Assembly: GCF_001712795.1 (NCBI RefSeq)
Contig: NZ_KV757603.1
Coordinates: 63,051-127,050, forward strand
Direction: 5' to 3'
Length of the DNA: 64,000 bases
Source: Nostoc sp. KVJ20
GTDB lineage: Bacteria; Cyanobacteriota; Cyanobacteriia; Cyanobacteriales; Nostocaceae
Below the pieces are notes generated by a model that ran no database searches, had not been told where the DNA came from, and worked only from the letters and a program-made list of their open reading frames with translations. Below, piece after piece: positions 1 through 9,619 of this stretch (position 1 is its first letter; each line of letters begins with the position of its first letter). A program made the position numbers and the translations under genes.

Positions 1-318
1 TTTCAACTTTAGCATTTTGTTGTAAAGGCTAGGAGAAATTCATCAAAAGGGAAGGATAATAAGTAATTCAAAATTCAAAATTCAAAATGGAAAAACCTAA
101 TCCTGGGAATTACTCGTATAGAGCTTAAATGCACGTTAGCTTAGGAGTGAATTGTATACAAGGGATTGGGCATTAGGCATTGGGTATTTAAGAACACTCT
201 ATTTCTTGTCCCCCCAGTCCCTAATTCCCAGTCCCTAATTCCCAGTCCCCCATCCCAGCCCTCAATCCCCAACACCCAGTCCCCAGGTGACGAAAGCAAG
301 CGAGTCTTACCCTTAACA
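1..318. other. Gene-free left edge with short tandem repeats
   Basis: No gene is supported here. Positions 65-88 hold about three copies of a 7-bp unit (AATTCAA). Positions 163-290 are low-complexity sequence built from variants of CATTGGG and CCCAGTCCCTAATT. An open frame runs through this stretch into the next gene, but its translation (many Pro, Ser, Gln) looks like translated repeat, so I do not count it as coding. Confidence 0.7.
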
Positions 319-1038
319 ATGGCTTCTGGTTTAAAATCTTCGACACTGGAACTCCTAAAGCGCTTTAACCGAGCGTTTCCCCAGTTTTATGAGCAATTCG
401 TCAGCAGTGAAATTCAACTGCAAAATTTGCGGCTAGCCTACCGTCTCTATAAAACTAGACGCGCTGTGATTGAACTGAAACCGGAAGGTAGCAAAAGTGC
501 CCTGCATTTTGCTTACCGCAACCAGTCTTTTCTCCTCAGCGATATTTTTGGTGTACTAGCAGCTTATGGGTTGACTATCCACGGTTTGAGTTTATACGGT
601 CAAATCCGTCCGCCAATGTTGGTTTTTATCAAACTGTTGGTGTCTCGTGGTAGTAAAGCCTTAACCGAGAAAACCGCAGAAAATGTCTGTCGCGCCATTC
701 GCGAGGCTTTGGGAGGTCGGTTTGAGGTAGAAGAGATGCTGGCAGTAGAATTCAATCTTGACACTGGCTTAGAACAGGTACAAACTGAGTTCTATGTCGA
801 TCCGGTCTTTCATCTCCCCGCACTAGTGATTGAAGCCGATAATCAACCAGGATTATTCTACAAAGTGATGTACGCCATCTGGCAGGAAGACCTTCTGGTA
901 GTCAATGCCAATTTACTAGTTTGGCGCGGACGTACACGGCTAATTCTCTACTTGTTGGGGCCAAATGAAAGCCTCATTCCTGAATATCTGGGTCACAAAA
1001 TTGCTGAAGGAGTGCGACAGAGGTTGCTAGGTAAATGA
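319..1038 (+). CDS. Tandem ACT-like domain protein (GlnD C-terminus-like), cyanobacterial
   Basis: A 239-residue soluble protein with no enzymatic domain. Two stretches look like ACT folds. Residues about 66-108 contain LLSDIFGVLAAYGLTIHG and residues about 168-212 contain ADNQPGLFYKVMYAI, resembling the DRPGLL motif of the ACT domains at the C-terminus of GlnD and in (p)ppGpp synthetases. ACT domains usually bind amino acids or other small ligands and control a partner, so a sensory role is inferred; no ligand is visible. The open frame extends 51 codons upstream through low-complexity repeats. The ATG at 319, followed by a normal-looking helical N-terminus, is the better start. The gene stands alone, followed by heptamer repeats. 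Confidence 0.72.
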   Translation: MASGLKSSTLELLKRFNRAFPQFYEQFVSSEIQLQNLRLAYRLYKTRRAVIELKPEGSKSALHFAYRNQSFLLSDIFGVLAAYGLTIHGLSLYGQIRPPMLVFIKLLVSRGSKALTEKTAENVCRAIREALGGRFEVEEMLAVEFNLDTGLEQVQTEFYVDPVFHLPALVIEADNQPGLFYKVMYAIWQEDLLVVNANLLVWRGRTRLILYLLGPNESLIPEYLGHKIAEGVRQRLLGK

Positions 1039-1041
1039 AAA

Positions 1042-1110
1042 AGTTATGAGTTATGAGTTATGAGTTAAAGATTAATAACTCCTCATTCCTAACTTCTAAC
1101 TTCTAACTCT
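1042..1110. repeat. Inverted pair of heptamer repeats
   Basis: AGTTATG is repeated about 3.5 times at 1042-1066. Its approximate complement, AACTTCT/AACTCCT units, lies at 1077-1109. The two arms can fold imperfectly and sit just after the ACT-protein gene, so they may act as its transcript end. Basis: direct reading; the function is inferred. Confidence 0.5.
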
Positions 1111-1160
1111 CTTCCTATTCCGTATTTAGTCGCACCCGCCCTTAAGGGTACGATATAAGT

Positions 1161-2072
1161 ATGGCAACTATCGAAATCTTGGGCGTTCCACACGCATACG
1201 AGCTAACGGCTCCCACTTCCTGCCCCCATGCTTTAGTATTTATCCACGGTTGGCTTAATAGCCGTGGATATTGGCAACCTGTGATTTCCCGCCTATCAGA
1301 TGATTTGCAATGCCTTTCCTATGATTTGCGGGGTTTTGGTGAATCGCAATCCCAGGTAAAAACTGATTTTAGTCGAGCACAAACGTCTCTGAGCCTGACG
1401 CCCATCTCCAGTAGTGCGGTTGGCTCACCTTTCGATTCTATTTACACTCCTGCTGCCTATGCTCAGGATTTAGCAGCTCTTCTGAAACAGCTGAATATTA
1501 CCAGTGCTTGGCTAATTGGTCACTCGTTGGGTGGGACGATCGCTCTTTGGGGAGCAGATCAAATGCCTGAGTGTGTTAAGGGAGTTATCTGTATCAACGC
1601 TGGCGGTGGTATTTACCTCAAAGAAGCCTTTGAGCAGTTTCGCTCGGCAGGTCAGAAATTTTTGCAAGTCCGCCCGCGCTGGCTGTCCCAAGTGCCTTTG
1701 ATTGATTTGCTGTTTACTAGAGCGAGTGTAGCTCGTCCTTTAGACCGCTATTGGGCACGTCAGCGGGTAATAGATTTCGTCGTGGCTGACCCAGAAGCGG
1801 CTCTGGGAACTCTGTTAGACTCCACAACCGAAGAAGAAATCAATCGTTTACCTGAGCTAGTATCCCAACTCAAGCAGCCAGTTTATTTTTTGGCTGGTGC
1901 AGAAGACAAAGTTATGGAACCCAAGTATGTGCGCCATTTAGCTAGCTTTCACAGACTGTTCCAATATTGTGCTGACAATGTTTTGGAAATTCCTAATTGC
2001 GGACATCTGGCTATGTTGGAACAGCCGGATGCTGTCGCTGATCATATTCGGTCGATAGTCATTGGGCATTAG
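1161..2072 (+). CDS. Alpha/beta hydrolase fold protein
   Basis: A 303-residue alpha/beta hydrolase. The oxyanion motif FIHG lies at 27-30. The nucleophile elbow is GHSLGG with Ser122. The acid is probably Asp249 (GAEDK) and the base His282 (NCGHLAMLEQP), so the triad is complete and in family order. Residues 62-98 form a Ser/Thr-rich insertion after strand 4, and a cap follows the nucleophile. Similar cyanobacterial proteins are annotated as esterases or epoxide hydrolase-like enzymes; the substrate cannot be read from sequence. The last codons and the stop are contributed by a CATTGGG heptamer array, so the C-terminus has probably been redefined by repeat expansion. Confidence 0.85.
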   Translation: MATIEILGVPHAYELTAPTSCPHALVFIHGWLNSRGYWQPVISRLSDDLQCLSYDLRGFGESQSQVKTDFSRAQTSLSLTPISSSAVGSPFDSIYTPAAYAQDLAALLKQLNITSAWLIGHSLGGTIALWGADQMPECVKGVICINAGGGIYLKEAFEQFRSAGQKFLQVRPRWLSQVPLIDLLFTRASVARPLDRYWARQRVIDFVVADPEAALGTLLDSTTEEEINRLPELVSQLKQPVYFLAGAEDKVMEPKYVRHLASFHRLFQYCADNVLEIPNCGHLAMLEQPDAVADHIRSIVIGH

Positions 2073-2102
2073 GCATTGGGCATTGGGCATTGGGCATTGG
2101 GC
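2060..2102. repeat. CATTGGG heptamer array (6 units)
   Basis: Six units of CATTGGG or CATTAGG run head to tail and overlap the last codons and stop of the hydrolase gene. A second array of four ACAAATG units lies at 2173-2200, just before the tsaD stop. Short tandemly repeated heptamers of this type are characteristic of heterocyst-forming cyanobacteria. Confidence 0.85.
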
Positions 2103-2201
2103 AAAACGCCCCGCTATCCATGTACAACACTCATTACTCAGTAGTCTTGAGGGGCATTGGGAATTTGTGGTTACAAATGACAAATGACAAATGACAAATA
2201 A

Positions 2202-3251
2202 CTACTCAATAGGTTGATACAACTTCATCACCTGAGTGAGGGCTAATCTAGACTCAACGCCTAGTGTGAGGGGGGATGTATGACCACGGGATAGATGGTC
2301 AGCGGCGGCACAGCCGATCATGGCGGCGTTATCGGTACAGAATTTTAGAGGTGGGAATAAGACGCGTAGGTTATGTTTAACGGCGGCGGCTTGGAGGTTT
2401 TTTCTCAACCCGCTATTAGCTGCTACACCGCCACCAATGGCAATTGTGTCTAGGCCATAGTCTATGGCACAGGCGATCGCTCTTTTGGTTAGCGATCGCG
2501 CTACGGTATCCTGAAAGCTAGCTGCTACATCTGCTACTGGCACTTGTCCACCATCTTTCTCTAACTGCTGCACTAAACGCAATACAGCCGTTTTTAACCC
2601 GCTAAAACTCGCATCATAACGATGAACCCCCCCACCAGGTAGAGAAACTTTTCCTTCCGGTAAGGCAAAGGCTTGAGAATTTCCCTGTTGTGCCAACTTG
2701 TCAATCACTGGGCCACCGGGATAACCCAGCTTTAACAATCGCGCCACTTTATCAAAGGCCTCACCCGCTGCATCATCACGGGTTTGTCCCAGTGTTTCGT
2801 AATTACCACAATCTTTGACATAAATCAAGCTTGTATGTCCGCCCGAAACTAATAAACTAAGGAAAGGGGGATTTAAAGTTGATTCGCTTAAATAAGTTGC
2901 ATAAATGTGACCTTCGAGGTGATGAACTCCCAAAAATGGCTTGTTGTGTACCATCGCTAGGGTTTTAGCAGCAGTCAACCCCACCAACAGCGCACCTACA
3001 AGTCCAGGGGCACAAGTGGCGGCAATTGCGTCAATTTTTCCCCAGTCTAGTTGGGCTTCCTCTAAGGCTTGTGCGATCGCAACATTTATCGTTTCCAAGT
3101 GCTGGCGAGATGCTACTTCCGGCACTACCCCACCATACTGCTGATGGACAGGAATTTGCGAGGCTACGATACTGCTGCAAACTTTACGATTGTTAACAAT
3201 TGCAACGGCAGTTTCATCACAGCTGGTTTCTATTGCTAAAACGGTTGTCAT
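2202..3251 (-). CDS. tsaD: tRNA N6-adenosine threonylcarbamoyltransferase TsaD
   Basis: TsaD transfers the threonylcarbamoyl group from TC-AMP to A37 of ANN-decoding tRNAs, acting with TsaB and TsaE. The 349-residue length is normal for the bacterial family. The ASKHA-fold start [18 protein letters not shown], the metal-binding pair His111 and His115 (HHLEGHIYA), the [10 protein letters not shown] strand and the late [10 protein letters not shown] motif (metal Asp) are all present. The ATG at 3251 begins directly with the family N-terminus, so the start is secure. It is transcribed divergently from psaF. The stop lies next to an ACAAATG repeat array. Confidence 0.97.
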   Translation of the reverse strand: MTTVLAIETSCDETAVAIVNNRKVCSSIVASQIPVHQQYGGVVPEVASRQHLETINVAIAQALEEAQLDWGKIDAIAATCAPGLVGALLVGLTAAKTLAMVHNKPFLGVHHLEGHIYATYLSESTLNPPFLSLLVSGGHTSLIYVKDCGNYETLGQTRDDAAGEAFDKVARLLKLGYPGGPVIDKLAQQGNSQAFALPEGKVSLPGGGVHRYDASFSGLKTAVLRLVQQLEKDGGQVPVADVAASFQDTVARSLTKRAIACAIDYGLDTIAIGGGVAANSGLRKNLQAAAVKHNLRVLFPPLKFCTDNAAMIGCAAADHLSRGHTSPLTLGVESRLALTQVMKLYQPIE

Positions 3252-3364
3252 TGGTAGTGCTGAGTGCTGAGTCCTGAATAGTAGAGAGAAAATCTTGCTT
3301 CTTTACTACCCTACAACAACAATTCTTACTACTCGGCACTCGGAACTCAGCACTCAGGACTAAT
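3252..3364. repeat. Inverted GTGCTGA-type repeats between tsaD and psaF
   Basis: Units such as AGTGCTGAGTGCTGAGTCCT near 3257-3276 are answered by the reverse-complement type ACTCAGCACTCAGGACT near 3345-3362. This inverted pair lies in the divergent promoter region of tsaD and psaF. Confidence 0.55.
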
Positions 3365-3519
3365 TTTGGTTGAGAAGCTTTAACTTTTATTTACTTAAAC
3401 TTTACTCGGTTCCCACCCAAGAGTATGATGACTTCCTAGTTATGCAAATAAACAGACTGTACAAGCCGCTTCGTTTTGTACAAAAAACTTCTTGTTTTGT
3501 AATAAAAGGAAACAACTCT

Positions 3520-4014
3520 ATGCGACGATTGTTTGCTTTGATGTTAGCGATTAGTCTTTGGTTCAATTTTGCTCCCCCAGCACAAGCTTTAGGAGCTAAT
3601 TTGACACCGTGCAAGGACAATCCCGCTTTCCAAGAGCTAGCAGCTAATGCCCGTAATACCACCGCTGATCCCCAATCAGGGAAAAAGCGGTTTGAGCGTT
3701 ATTCTCAGGCGCTATGCGGCCCTGAGGGCTACCCCCACTTGATTGTTGATGGTCGTCTAGATCGGGCTGGTGACTTTTTGATCCCTAGCATTCTGTTTCT
3801 ATATATTGCTGGTTGGATTGGTTGGGTAGGTCGTGCCTATCTGCAAGCAATCAAAAAGGAATCTGACACTGAACTAAAGGAAATCCAAATCGATATTGGT
3901 TTGGCACTACCCATTATCCTCTCAGGCTTTGCTTGGCCAGCAGCAGCAGTCCAAGAATTTCTCTCTGGTAAGTTAGCAGCCAAGGATTCAGAAATTCCAG
4001 TTTCTCCACGCTAA
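3520..4014 (+). CDS. psaF: Photosystem I reaction centre subunit III (PsaF)
   Basis: PsaF is a luminal and membrane subunit of photosystem I near the plastocyanin/cytochrome c6 docking side. A long open frame begins at 3370, but the ATG at 3520 starts a typical Sec signal peptide ([23 protein letters not shown], cut here into [10 protein letters not shown] and the PAQA cleavage site). AAAAGGA stands 9 bases upstream. The mature part begins [14 protein letters not shown] with the conserved Cys and has [18 protein letters not shown] and a central membrane helix ([20 protein letters not shown]). Length is 164 residues, as expected. psaJ follows 39 bases downstream, so psaF and psaJ very likely share an mRNA. 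Confidence 0.97.
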   Translation: MRRLFALMLAISLWFNFAPPAQALGANLTPCKDNPAFQELAANARNTTADPQSGKKRFERYSQALCGPEGYPHLIVDGRLDRAGDFLIPSILFLYIAGWIGWVGRAYLQAIKKESDTELKEIQIDIGLALPIILSGFAWPAAAVQEFLSGKLAAKDSEIPVSPR

Positions 4015-4053
4015 ATCAGCTTAACTAATTCATTCGTTTTGGAGACTAAATTC

Positions 4054-4203
4054 ATGGCAGACAAAGGCGACCAATCATCTTATTTGATTAAATTCATTTC
4101 TACAGCGCCCGTTGCAGCTACTATATGGCTGTTTATCACAGCAGGTATCTTGATTGAATTCAACCGCTTTTTCCCCGACCTACTTTTCCACCCACTACCA
4201 TAA
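4054..4203 (+). CDS. psaJ: Photosystem I subunit IX (PsaJ)
   Basis: A 49-residue one-helix protein that binds next to PsaF in photosystem I. The sequence begins [20 protein letters not shown], spans the membrane with [17 protein letters not shown], and ends [11 protein letters not shown], which is the standard PsaJ pattern. TTTTGGAG lies about 10 bases before the ATG and works as a ribosome site. It is the second gene of the psaFJ unit. Confidence 0.96.
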   Translation: MADKGDQSSYLIKFISTAPVAATIWLFITAGILIEFNRFFPDLLFHPLP

Positions 4204-4476
4204 GTGGAAAATTGGATTTAGCACAGTTGAATTTCTTGTGTTTTGCCTAATATTGTGTAGTGGATGTATTCAGCTTAGTTAAGCAGAATTATCACCAAAA
4301 TAGTCAGCAAAAATAGTTTTTTGAAACTCGTGATTCTGTTTACAGATCGCGAGTTTCACAGGTTTAAAATTAGCTAAATTAATTTTTCTAAACTTCCTAG
4401 CAAAAAGACATCTTTAGCCACAATTATTATTAATATAAAAATGCCACCATTTTAATTTAGAGGCTGAACATAAAAT
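4204..4476. other. psaJ-psaL spacer with a hairpin
   Basis: The spacer holds an inverted repeat: TGAAACTCG at 4322-4330 pairs with CGAGTTTCA at 4350-4358, and the pairing continues imperfectly inwards. No T-run follows on either strand, so it is not a textbook intrinsic terminator, but it is a reasonable 3' end for the psaFJ mRNA. The A/T-rich stretch 4376-4476 should contain the psaL promoter; I did not find clear -35 and -10 boxes. Confidence 0.55.
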
Positions 4477-4998
4477 ATGGCACAAGCAGTAGATGCATCA
4501 AAGAATCTTCCCAGCGATCCAAGAAATCGGGAAGTTGTTTTTCCCGCATTCGGCGATCCTCAACTAGGCAATCTAGAAACCCCGGTTAATTCTTCTCCCT
4601 TGATCAAGGGATTCATTAATAATTTGCCTGCTTATCGCCCAGGTCTAGCTCCTGCTAGACGCGGTTTAGAAGTTGGCATGGCTCATGGTTACTTACTATT
4701 TGGCCCCTTTGCCAAATTAGGCCCACTGCGAGACACAGGTAATGCTAACTTAGCTGGATTATTGGGAGCCATAGGCTTGGTTGTTGTACTTACAGCTTGT
4801 CTATCTCTGTATTCCAATAGCAATCCGCCCAAAGCACTTCCTAGCGTTACCGTACCCAACCCTCCAGCAGATGCTTTTAACTCTAAAGAAAGCTGGAACA
4901 ACTTCGGCAGTTCTTTCTTGATTGGTGGTATTGGTGGTGCAGTAGTTGCTTACTTTTTAACTAGTAATTTGGCACTAATTCAAGGTCTATTTGGTTAA
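4477..4998 (+). CDS. psaL: Photosystem I reaction centre subunit XI (PsaL)
   Basis: PsaL forms the core of the photosystem I trimer (or tetramer in many Nostocales). The 173-residue protein carries the PsaL hallmarks: NLETPVNSSPLIKGFINNLPAYRPGLAPARRGLEVGMAHGY read in segments around residues 32-68, then three hydrophobic segments near 70-90, 97-113 and 148-170. The GPFAKLGPLRDT loop is typical. It follows psaFJ on the same strand but is 273 bases away, so it probably has its own promoter. It converges with gmk. Confidence 0.97.
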   Translation: MAQAVDASKNLPSDPRNREVVFPAFGDPQLGNLETPVNSSPLIKGFINNLPAYRPGLAPARRGLEVGMAHGYLLFGPFAKLGPLRDTGNANLAGLLGAIGLVVVLTACLSLYSNSNPPKALPSVTVPNPPADAFNSKESWNNFGSSFLIGGIGGAVVAYFLTSNLALIQGLFG

Positions 4999-5006
4999 TT
5001 ACTAGC

Positions 5007-5065
5007 AGTTAGGAGTTAGGAGTTAGGAGTTTAAATTTATAACTTCTAACTCCTAACTCCTAACT
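5007..5065. terminator. Perfect-type hairpin built from AGTTAGG heptamers between convergent psaL and gmk
   Basis: Arm 5007-5031 consists of 3.5 AGTTAGG/AGTTAGGAG units. Arm 5041-5065 is its reverse complement over 25 bases with one mismatch, around a 9-base loop. The second arm reaches the gmk stop codon. Placement between two converging genes and the strength of the stem suggest a bidirectional transcription end. There is no long T-run, so termination is inferred. Confidence 0.6.
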
Positions 5066-5688
5066 TATTTAAACAAAACCGTTTCAATGTCATTTAAAGC
5101 AGTTTCAAAATCGTCATTAACGATTTGAATGTCAAATTCATCTGCGGCTTGAATTTCTTCTTGGGCGCGGAGTAGACGACGGGCGATCGCTTCTTCGGAG
5201 TCTTGGGCACGAGAGCGGATTCGTTTCTCTAATTCATCAAATGAAGGCGGTAAAATAAAAATGCTGAGGGCACTGGGGAAGGAAGCACGAATTTGTCTTG
5301 CCCCTTCTAGTTCTATTTCCAACACCACCAACTTACCGGAATGAATTTGGTTAAGTACAGCTTCACGGGGTGTGCCGTAATAGTTACCAGCAAACTCTGC
5401 CCATTCTAAAAATTCACCTTCAGCAACTAATTGTTCAAACTTGCTGCGGCTGATGAAGTAATAATTTTTACCATCAATTTCCCCTGGACGGGGAGAACGT
5501 GTCGTCACGGATACGGAATAATAGAGTTCTGGATGACGCTCTAGGAGCGATCGCATTAAAGTGCCTTTGCCGACCCCACTGGGGCCAGTCAAAACAATTA
5601 ACCTGCCTAAATGTAAGCATTTTTCGGTAGTAGCACTATTCTGGATGGGTAAAACTGGCATCATCCCTTCAACCTGTGAATCAATCAA
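5065..5688 (-). CDS. gmk: Guanylate kinase
   Basis: Gmk phosphorylates GMP (or dGMP) to the diphosphate with ATP. The P-loop GPSGVGKGT is at about residues 35-43, followed by the GMP-binding region [20 protein letters not shown] and [10 protein letters not shown]. The lid region [20 protein letters not shown] is present. The 207-residue form has about 28 residues before the first strand ([10 protein letters not shown]). Met9 or Met10 are alternative starts. The remA-like gene lies upstream on the same strand; a DUF370/remA-gmk pairing is also known in Bacillus. Confidence 0.96.
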   Translation of the reverse strand: MIDSQVEGMMPVLPIQNSATTEKCLHLGRLIVLTGPSGVGKGTLMRSLLERHPELYYSVSVTTRSPRPGEIDGKNYYFISRSKFEQLVAEGEFLEWAEFAGNYYGTPREAVLNQIHSGKLVVLEIELEGARQIRASFPSALSIFILPPSFDELEKRIRSRAQDSEEAIARRLLRAQEEIQAADEFDIQIVNDDFETALNDIETVLFK

Positions 5689-5950
5689 TAGATATTATTC
5701 ATTAGTGTTGTGTTCTTGGTCTAGTCCACGGTGACTAAAGAATTTGTAGCAAGAGTGACAGAAAGCTTGTCTAATTCACATGTTACTGCCGATATGGTGC
5801 AAATAGAAGTGGGATTTAGGATTGTTAGTCTACTGTTAATAGTTCACCAAAGCAACTTTGTTAGGCAGCCATAAATTTGACAAAACGAAAGAAAAGACTT
5901 GTCTCTACTCCCCACCCTCACCCAGTAATTTTGGGTTGTTTGAGTACTAG

Positions 5951-6217
5951 TCAATTATCTACAGTTTGATGTTCACGGGAAATCACAAAGCGATTTGCTA
6001 CCGTTTCCGGCTGAATCGCTGACAGAATGACGTGGCTGGAATCGGTGATAATTACAGCCCTAGTCCGACGACCGTAAGTTGCATCAATCAGTTGACCTCT
6101 GTCCCGTGCATCGGTAATAATCCGCTTAATCGGGGCAGACTCTGGACTGACAATGGCAACTACTCGGTTGGCAGACACGATGTTACCAAAGCCGATGTTG
6201 ATTAATTGAATATCCAT
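5951..6217 (-). CDS. RemA/DUF370 family DNA-binding regulator homologue
   Basis: An 88-residue protein matching the DUF370/RemA family: [22 protein letters not shown] in two short blocks, then [30 protein letters not shown] and [16 protein letters not shown]. In Bacillus RemA activates extracellular matrix genes; the role in cyanobacteria is not settled, so a regulatory function is inferred from the family. The open frame can be extended 18 codons to 6271, but family members start at MDIQ. The gene sits upstream of gmk on the same strand with a spacer of about 260 bases. Confidence 0.88.
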   Translation of the reverse strand: MDIQLINIGFGNIVSANRVVAIVSPESAPIKRIITDARDRGQLIDATYGRRTRAVIITDSSHVILSAIQPETVANRFVISREHQTVDN

Positions 6218-6772
6218 AAAAAAACTGACGCTAAACGCGGTTTGAAAAGCTTGAAATAAACTTATCCTCATGTTATCGCCAAAAAACAGGAGTTACAACG
6301 ATTAAATTCAAGCCAGTCTGCGTTTTTAAATAATGTCTGCTTTTTTTAGCTATTTATCAGCTATTTTTCCTTAAAATCATCCCAAAGATATATGTGAAAT
6401 TTCACTGATACAAGCTATTTGGGTGATGTACATTTATTTTGTTTGAAATAAGTATCTGCCTCAGAAATTAAAACAATTCGCAATGGGCTAACGCCCCGCT
6501 CCGCTAACGCAATTATGTTTTGTAACGGGGATTTAACCCCGACACAATGCCGCCTATAAAGGTAGGGGACTCAAACCCCCAAAGTTCCTTGATGGAGAGC
6601 AAGGTTATTTCTTCTCCTTCTTCATTATTCAATCGCTAAGTTCCGCGATCGCATCTGGCAACAAAATGCGATTATGCGATTACTTGTTAGAAACTGTACC
6701 CTACATTAGCGAAAGCTTCTGTAGCAAATATCTTAGAGGCGAGGCATTTTTGTTCGAGTTATAGCTGCTGTT
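6218..6772. other. Gene-free 555 bp with dispersed repeat
   Basis: No gene was recognised. A copy of a 31-base repeat lies at 6503-6533 (GCTAACGCAATTATGTTTTG and onwards); its partner is at 43672-43702 with three differences. Nearby GGGGATTTAACCCC (6527-6540) is a small inverted repeat. Upstream of remA, GTGAAATTTCAC (about 6393-6404) is a 12-bp palindrome; the spacing of its half-sites does not fit CRP. Confidence 0.6.
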
Positions 6773-7507
6773 TTACTCTGATCTTAAGGGTTCAATTTTG
6801 TTTCCTAGATTTACAGCACGCAACCGTCGAACACTTCCAGCTTGACAATCGCGTAACCAAGCTTTAACTCCTTGGGCAACAGTACCCTTACTACTATCGC
6901 GTGGTGGGGATAGTGGCTGCTGTGCTGAATCGGAACCAATTTGAGAAAACATCATCACTAGTTGCCAACCACTTGCAGTTTTAGTCAACAATAGCCAGTG
7001 GAATTGCTGCAACTCTACAAGTTTCTTTCCGATGTACTGCCGTTCTAAGCTAGTAAAGAAAACTTGCTCAATTCCTGATGCAGAGCTTTTAGGCGCATCT
7101 GCACTATATTCTTCAAGGTTAAGGGGCAGAGGAGTAAACTCAGGTCTTCCTGCCACTAGCATATAACTATAAACATCACTGCTTCTACTGAGGCGGCGGG
7201 CGCGTTGACTAGCGCGATTTGTATAACTAGGCAAATCTTCCAGTAGTTGTGTAGTTAATGTTTCTAAATTTTGCTCAGAACACAAAGACTTTGCGCCAGT
7301 ATTGACATTTTCTCTTTGTGCTAGCACCAAAGGTTTAGGGGTGAGGTTTGTCGAGAACGCTGGGTAAGCAAGGCTATTTGATACTAAAACCCAGAAGCCA
7401 TAAACTAAAAGCCAACTATAATTTTTCTTCCTGAGCGAAGAGGCAAGATTGTTCTCCTCTACACCCTGCACTCTGTCTCCCAGTTTCTCACTGACTCTTA
7501 GCTTCAT
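6773..7507 (-). CDS. Hypothetical protein with N-terminal membrane or signal segment
   Basis: A 244-residue protein that I do not recognise. Residues about 30-52 are hydrophobic ([21 protein letters not shown]), consistent with a signal peptide or anchor. The rest looks soluble, with [22 protein letters not shown], a central [20 protein letters not shown], and a second Cys near the end ([11 protein letters not shown]). The two cysteines could form a disulphide in the periplasm. Its ATG overlaps the pyrF stop by four bases (ATGA), so it is translationally coupled as the last gene of the tyrS-pyrF run. No function should be assigned from that linkage alone. Confidence 0.75.
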   Translation of the reverse strand: MKLRVSEKLGDRVQGVEENNLASSLRKKNYSWLLVYGFWVLVSNSLAYPAFSTNLTPKPLVLAQRENVNTGAKSLCSEQNLETLTTQLLEDLPSYTNRASQRARRLSRSSDVYSYMLVAGRPEFTPLPLNLEEYSADAPKSSASGIEQVFFTSLERQYIGKKLVELQQFHWLLLTKTASGWQLVMMFSQIGSDSAQQPLSPPRDSSKGTVAQGVKAWLRDCQAGSVRRLRAVNLGNKIEPLRSE

Positions 7508-8235
7508 GCCACCGTGGTTAACTCCTCAGAAATCCTTTTCCAGGCTAACTCAGGCTCAGTAGCAGTGGTGATGGGACGCCCAATTACTAGGTAATCTGCG
7601 CCGGCAATAATAGCTTGCGCTGGGGTGAGCGATCGCTTTTGATCTGCATTATCTGCCCAAGTCGGTCGTACTCCCGGACAAACTAGCAAAAAGTCATCTC
7701 CACAAGTTTGTCGCAACTGCGCCACCTCTTGAGGCGAACAAACTGCCCCATCCAAACCAGATTCTTGAGCCAGCAGTGCCATTTCTAGAGCATATTCTGG
7801 CAATTCCAGAGGTATTTTTAAATCAAATGCTAATTGCCTCGCAGAAATGCTTGTTAGCAAAGTAATGGCAATTAACTTTGGTGGTTCTACACCTGCTTTT
7901 GCAGCCCCTTCCTGTGCAGCCTCAGTTGCAGCTTTCAGGGCATCCCTACCAGCAGTAGCATGAATTGTCAGTAAATCCACTCCGTATCTAGCTGCACTCC
8001 GGCAAGCACCAGCAACGGTATTGGGGATATCATCAAACTTCAAATCTAAGAAAATGCGCTTTTGTCGAGACTTTAGTTCTTCTAGGATTTTCGGGCCAGT
8101 GCTGGTAAATAACTCTAAACCGACTTTCCACCAAACCACTTGAGGTAGCTGATCTATAAGAGCGATCGCACTTTGTTCATCCGGCACATCCAAAGCCACA
8201 ATAATTCGTTGTTCTGCCTGTTCACCATTCCCCAT
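7504..8235 (-). CDS. pyrF: Orotidine-5'-phosphate decarboxylase
   Basis: PyrF catalyses the last step of UMP synthesis, OMP to UMP and CO2. The active-site signature [13 protein letters not shown] (Asp64, Lys66, Asp69) is intact. [12 protein letters not shown] and [14 protein letters not shown] supply the other substrate contacts, and the C-terminal phosphate loop LVIGRPIT is present. The 243-residue length fits the short bacterial type. The first eight codons come from a GGGAATGG-type repeat array, so the start codon sits inside repeat sequence and the native N-terminus probably begins near RIIVALD. It lies 20 bases after tyrS on the same strand. Confidence 0.96.
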   Translation of the reverse strand: MGNGEQAEQRIIVALDVPDEQSAIALIDQLPQVVWWKVGLELFTSTGPKILEELKSRQKRIFLDLKFDDIPNTVAGACRSAARYGVDLLTIHATAGRDALKAATEAAQEGAAKAGVEPPKLIAITLLTSISARQLAFDLKIPLELPEYALEMALLAQESGLDGAVCSPQEVAQLRQTCGDDFLLVCPGVRPTWADNADQKRSLTPAQAIIAGADYLVIGRPITTATEPELAWKRISEELTTVA

Positions 8236-8255
8236 TTCCCACTCCCCATTCCCAT

Positions 8256-9446
8256 TTAAGGCACTAAACGCACAAACTTATTTTTCCCAACTTGTAAAAC
8301 CTTACCTTGTAATTCATTAGGAGAATCAAAAGTGGTATCAGCATCAGTAATGCGATCGCCATCTAAACGCACTCCACCCTCTTGAATTTTCCGCTTTCCT
8401 TCACCTGTACTTTTGCACAAGCCACTGACATTGAGAATATACGCTAACTTAGTAGGAAATTGCTGTACGCCAGCTAGAGAAAATTCTGGGACAGCACCTT
8501 CCTTACCGCCGCTTTGGGCTGCTTCTTTGGCCTCTTGGGCTGCGGTTTCGCCGTGATACTGTTTCACAACTTCCCATGCTAGAAGTGTTTGGCGATCGCG
8601 GGGATTTTCTGGCAGTTGATCCAAAGGTAAATCCGTCAATAGTTCAAAATACTGCTCCAGCAGATGATCGGGAACTCCTTGCAACTTTTGATACTTTTGC
8701 CCTGGGTGTTCTGACAATCCGATATAATTACCTAAAGACTTAGACATTTTTTGCACCCCATCCGTGCCAATCAAAATTGGCAACAGCATCCCAAATTGGG
8801 GCTTTTGACCAAAATGGCGCTGCAAATCTCTGCCTACAGCAATGTTAAATTTCTGATCAGTCCCACCTAATTCCACATCTGCCTCAACTGCAACCGAATC
8901 AAAACCTTGCATTAACGGGTACAGGAACTCATGGATGAAAATTGGATTCTCTTTTTTATAGCGATCGGCAAATCCTTCCTTCGCCAACATCTGTCCCACC
9001 GTCATCGTGGAGAGTAACTCTAAAATTTTCTCTAACTTTAGTACAGATAGCCATTCGGAGTTATAACGCACCTCTAACCTTCCTGGTGTGTCAAAATCCA
9101 AGATAGGACGTACTTGATCAAGATAAGTCTGAGCATTTTGCATTACGTCTGCTTCTGTAAGCTGACGACGCACTTCAGACTTACCAGTAGGATCGCCAAT
9201 CCGCGCTGTAAAATCGCCAATAATTAAAACTGCTGTATGGCCTGCATCTTGAAAACCTCGCAGTTTTCGTACTGGTATGCTATGACCTAGATGAATATCA
9301 GTACCCGTTGGGTCAATCCCCAATTTGACCCTTAAAGGTTGGTTTGTAGTTAGTAAGAGCCTTTCTAAACTTTCGCTGTTAACATCAACTGATTGTGGGA
9401 AAACTTCTACTACACCACGACGCAGCCAAGCAAAATCTTGCGTCAT
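8256..9446 (-). CDS. tyrS: Tyrosyl-tRNA synthetase
   Basis: TyrS charges tRNA-Tyr. This is a class I enzyme with the HIGH-type motif HLGH at 52-55, the KMSKS loop at 233-237 ([10 protein letters not shown]), and a C-terminal S4-like RNA-binding domain from about residue 330 ([20 protein letters not shown]). A KMSKS-type loop and this architecture suit the second TyrRS subtype. The open frame starts at 9578, but the ATG at 9446 ([17 protein letters not shown]) gives the usual 396-residue protein, and the 44 extra residues look non-coding. It leads the tyrS-pyrF-hypothetical run and is divergent from the PBP gene. Confidence 0.95.
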   Translation of the reverse strand: MTQDFAWLRRGVVEVFPQSVDVNSESLERLLLTTNQPLRVKLGIDPTGTDIHLGHSIPVRKLRGFQDAGHTAVLIIGDFTARIGDPTGKSEVRRQLTEADVMQNAQTYLDQVRPILDFDTPGRLEVRYNSEWLSVLKLEKILELLSTMTVGQMLAKEGFADRYKKENPIFIHEFLYPLMQGFDSVAVEADVELGGTDQKFNIAVGRDLQRHFGQKPQFGMLLPILIGTDGVQKMSKSLGNYIGLSEHPGQKYQKLQGVPDHLLEQYFELLTDLPLDQLPENPRDRQTLLAWEVVKQYHGETAAQEAKEAAQSGGKEGAVPEFSLAGVQQFPTKLAYILNVSGLCKSTGEGKRKIQEGGVRLDGDRITDADTTFDSPNELQGKVLQVGKNKFVRLVP

Positions 9447-9619
9447 CTTAAGAGACTCATTATTAGCTATGTTTTGCACACTAGAAGTTAAGTTGGTTAT
9501 AAACACTTGCAATTTATCCACTTTCTCATCTGCCAAACTACTATAATTGCAAAAAATTAACCGCCTTGCTTCACCCAATCAATTACAGTTAAATTTACAA
9601 GTGAGGAAGTGAAATAGCC

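Noticed and set aside
3370..3519. 50-codon upstream extension of psaF
   Set aside because: A clear signal peptide and ribosome site at 3520 define the start; PsaF precursors have 160-170 residues.
4322..4358. psaJ downstream hairpin as intrinsic terminator
   Set aside because: No T-run follows on either strand; kept only as a hairpin.
6393..6404. GTGAAATTTCAC palindrome as a CRP site
   Set aside because: TGTGA and TCACT are separated by four bases, not six.
9447..9578. 44-codon upstream extension of tyrS
   Set aside because: The family begins near [11 protein letters not shown]; the added residues do not resemble TyrRS and reach into the divergent promoter.
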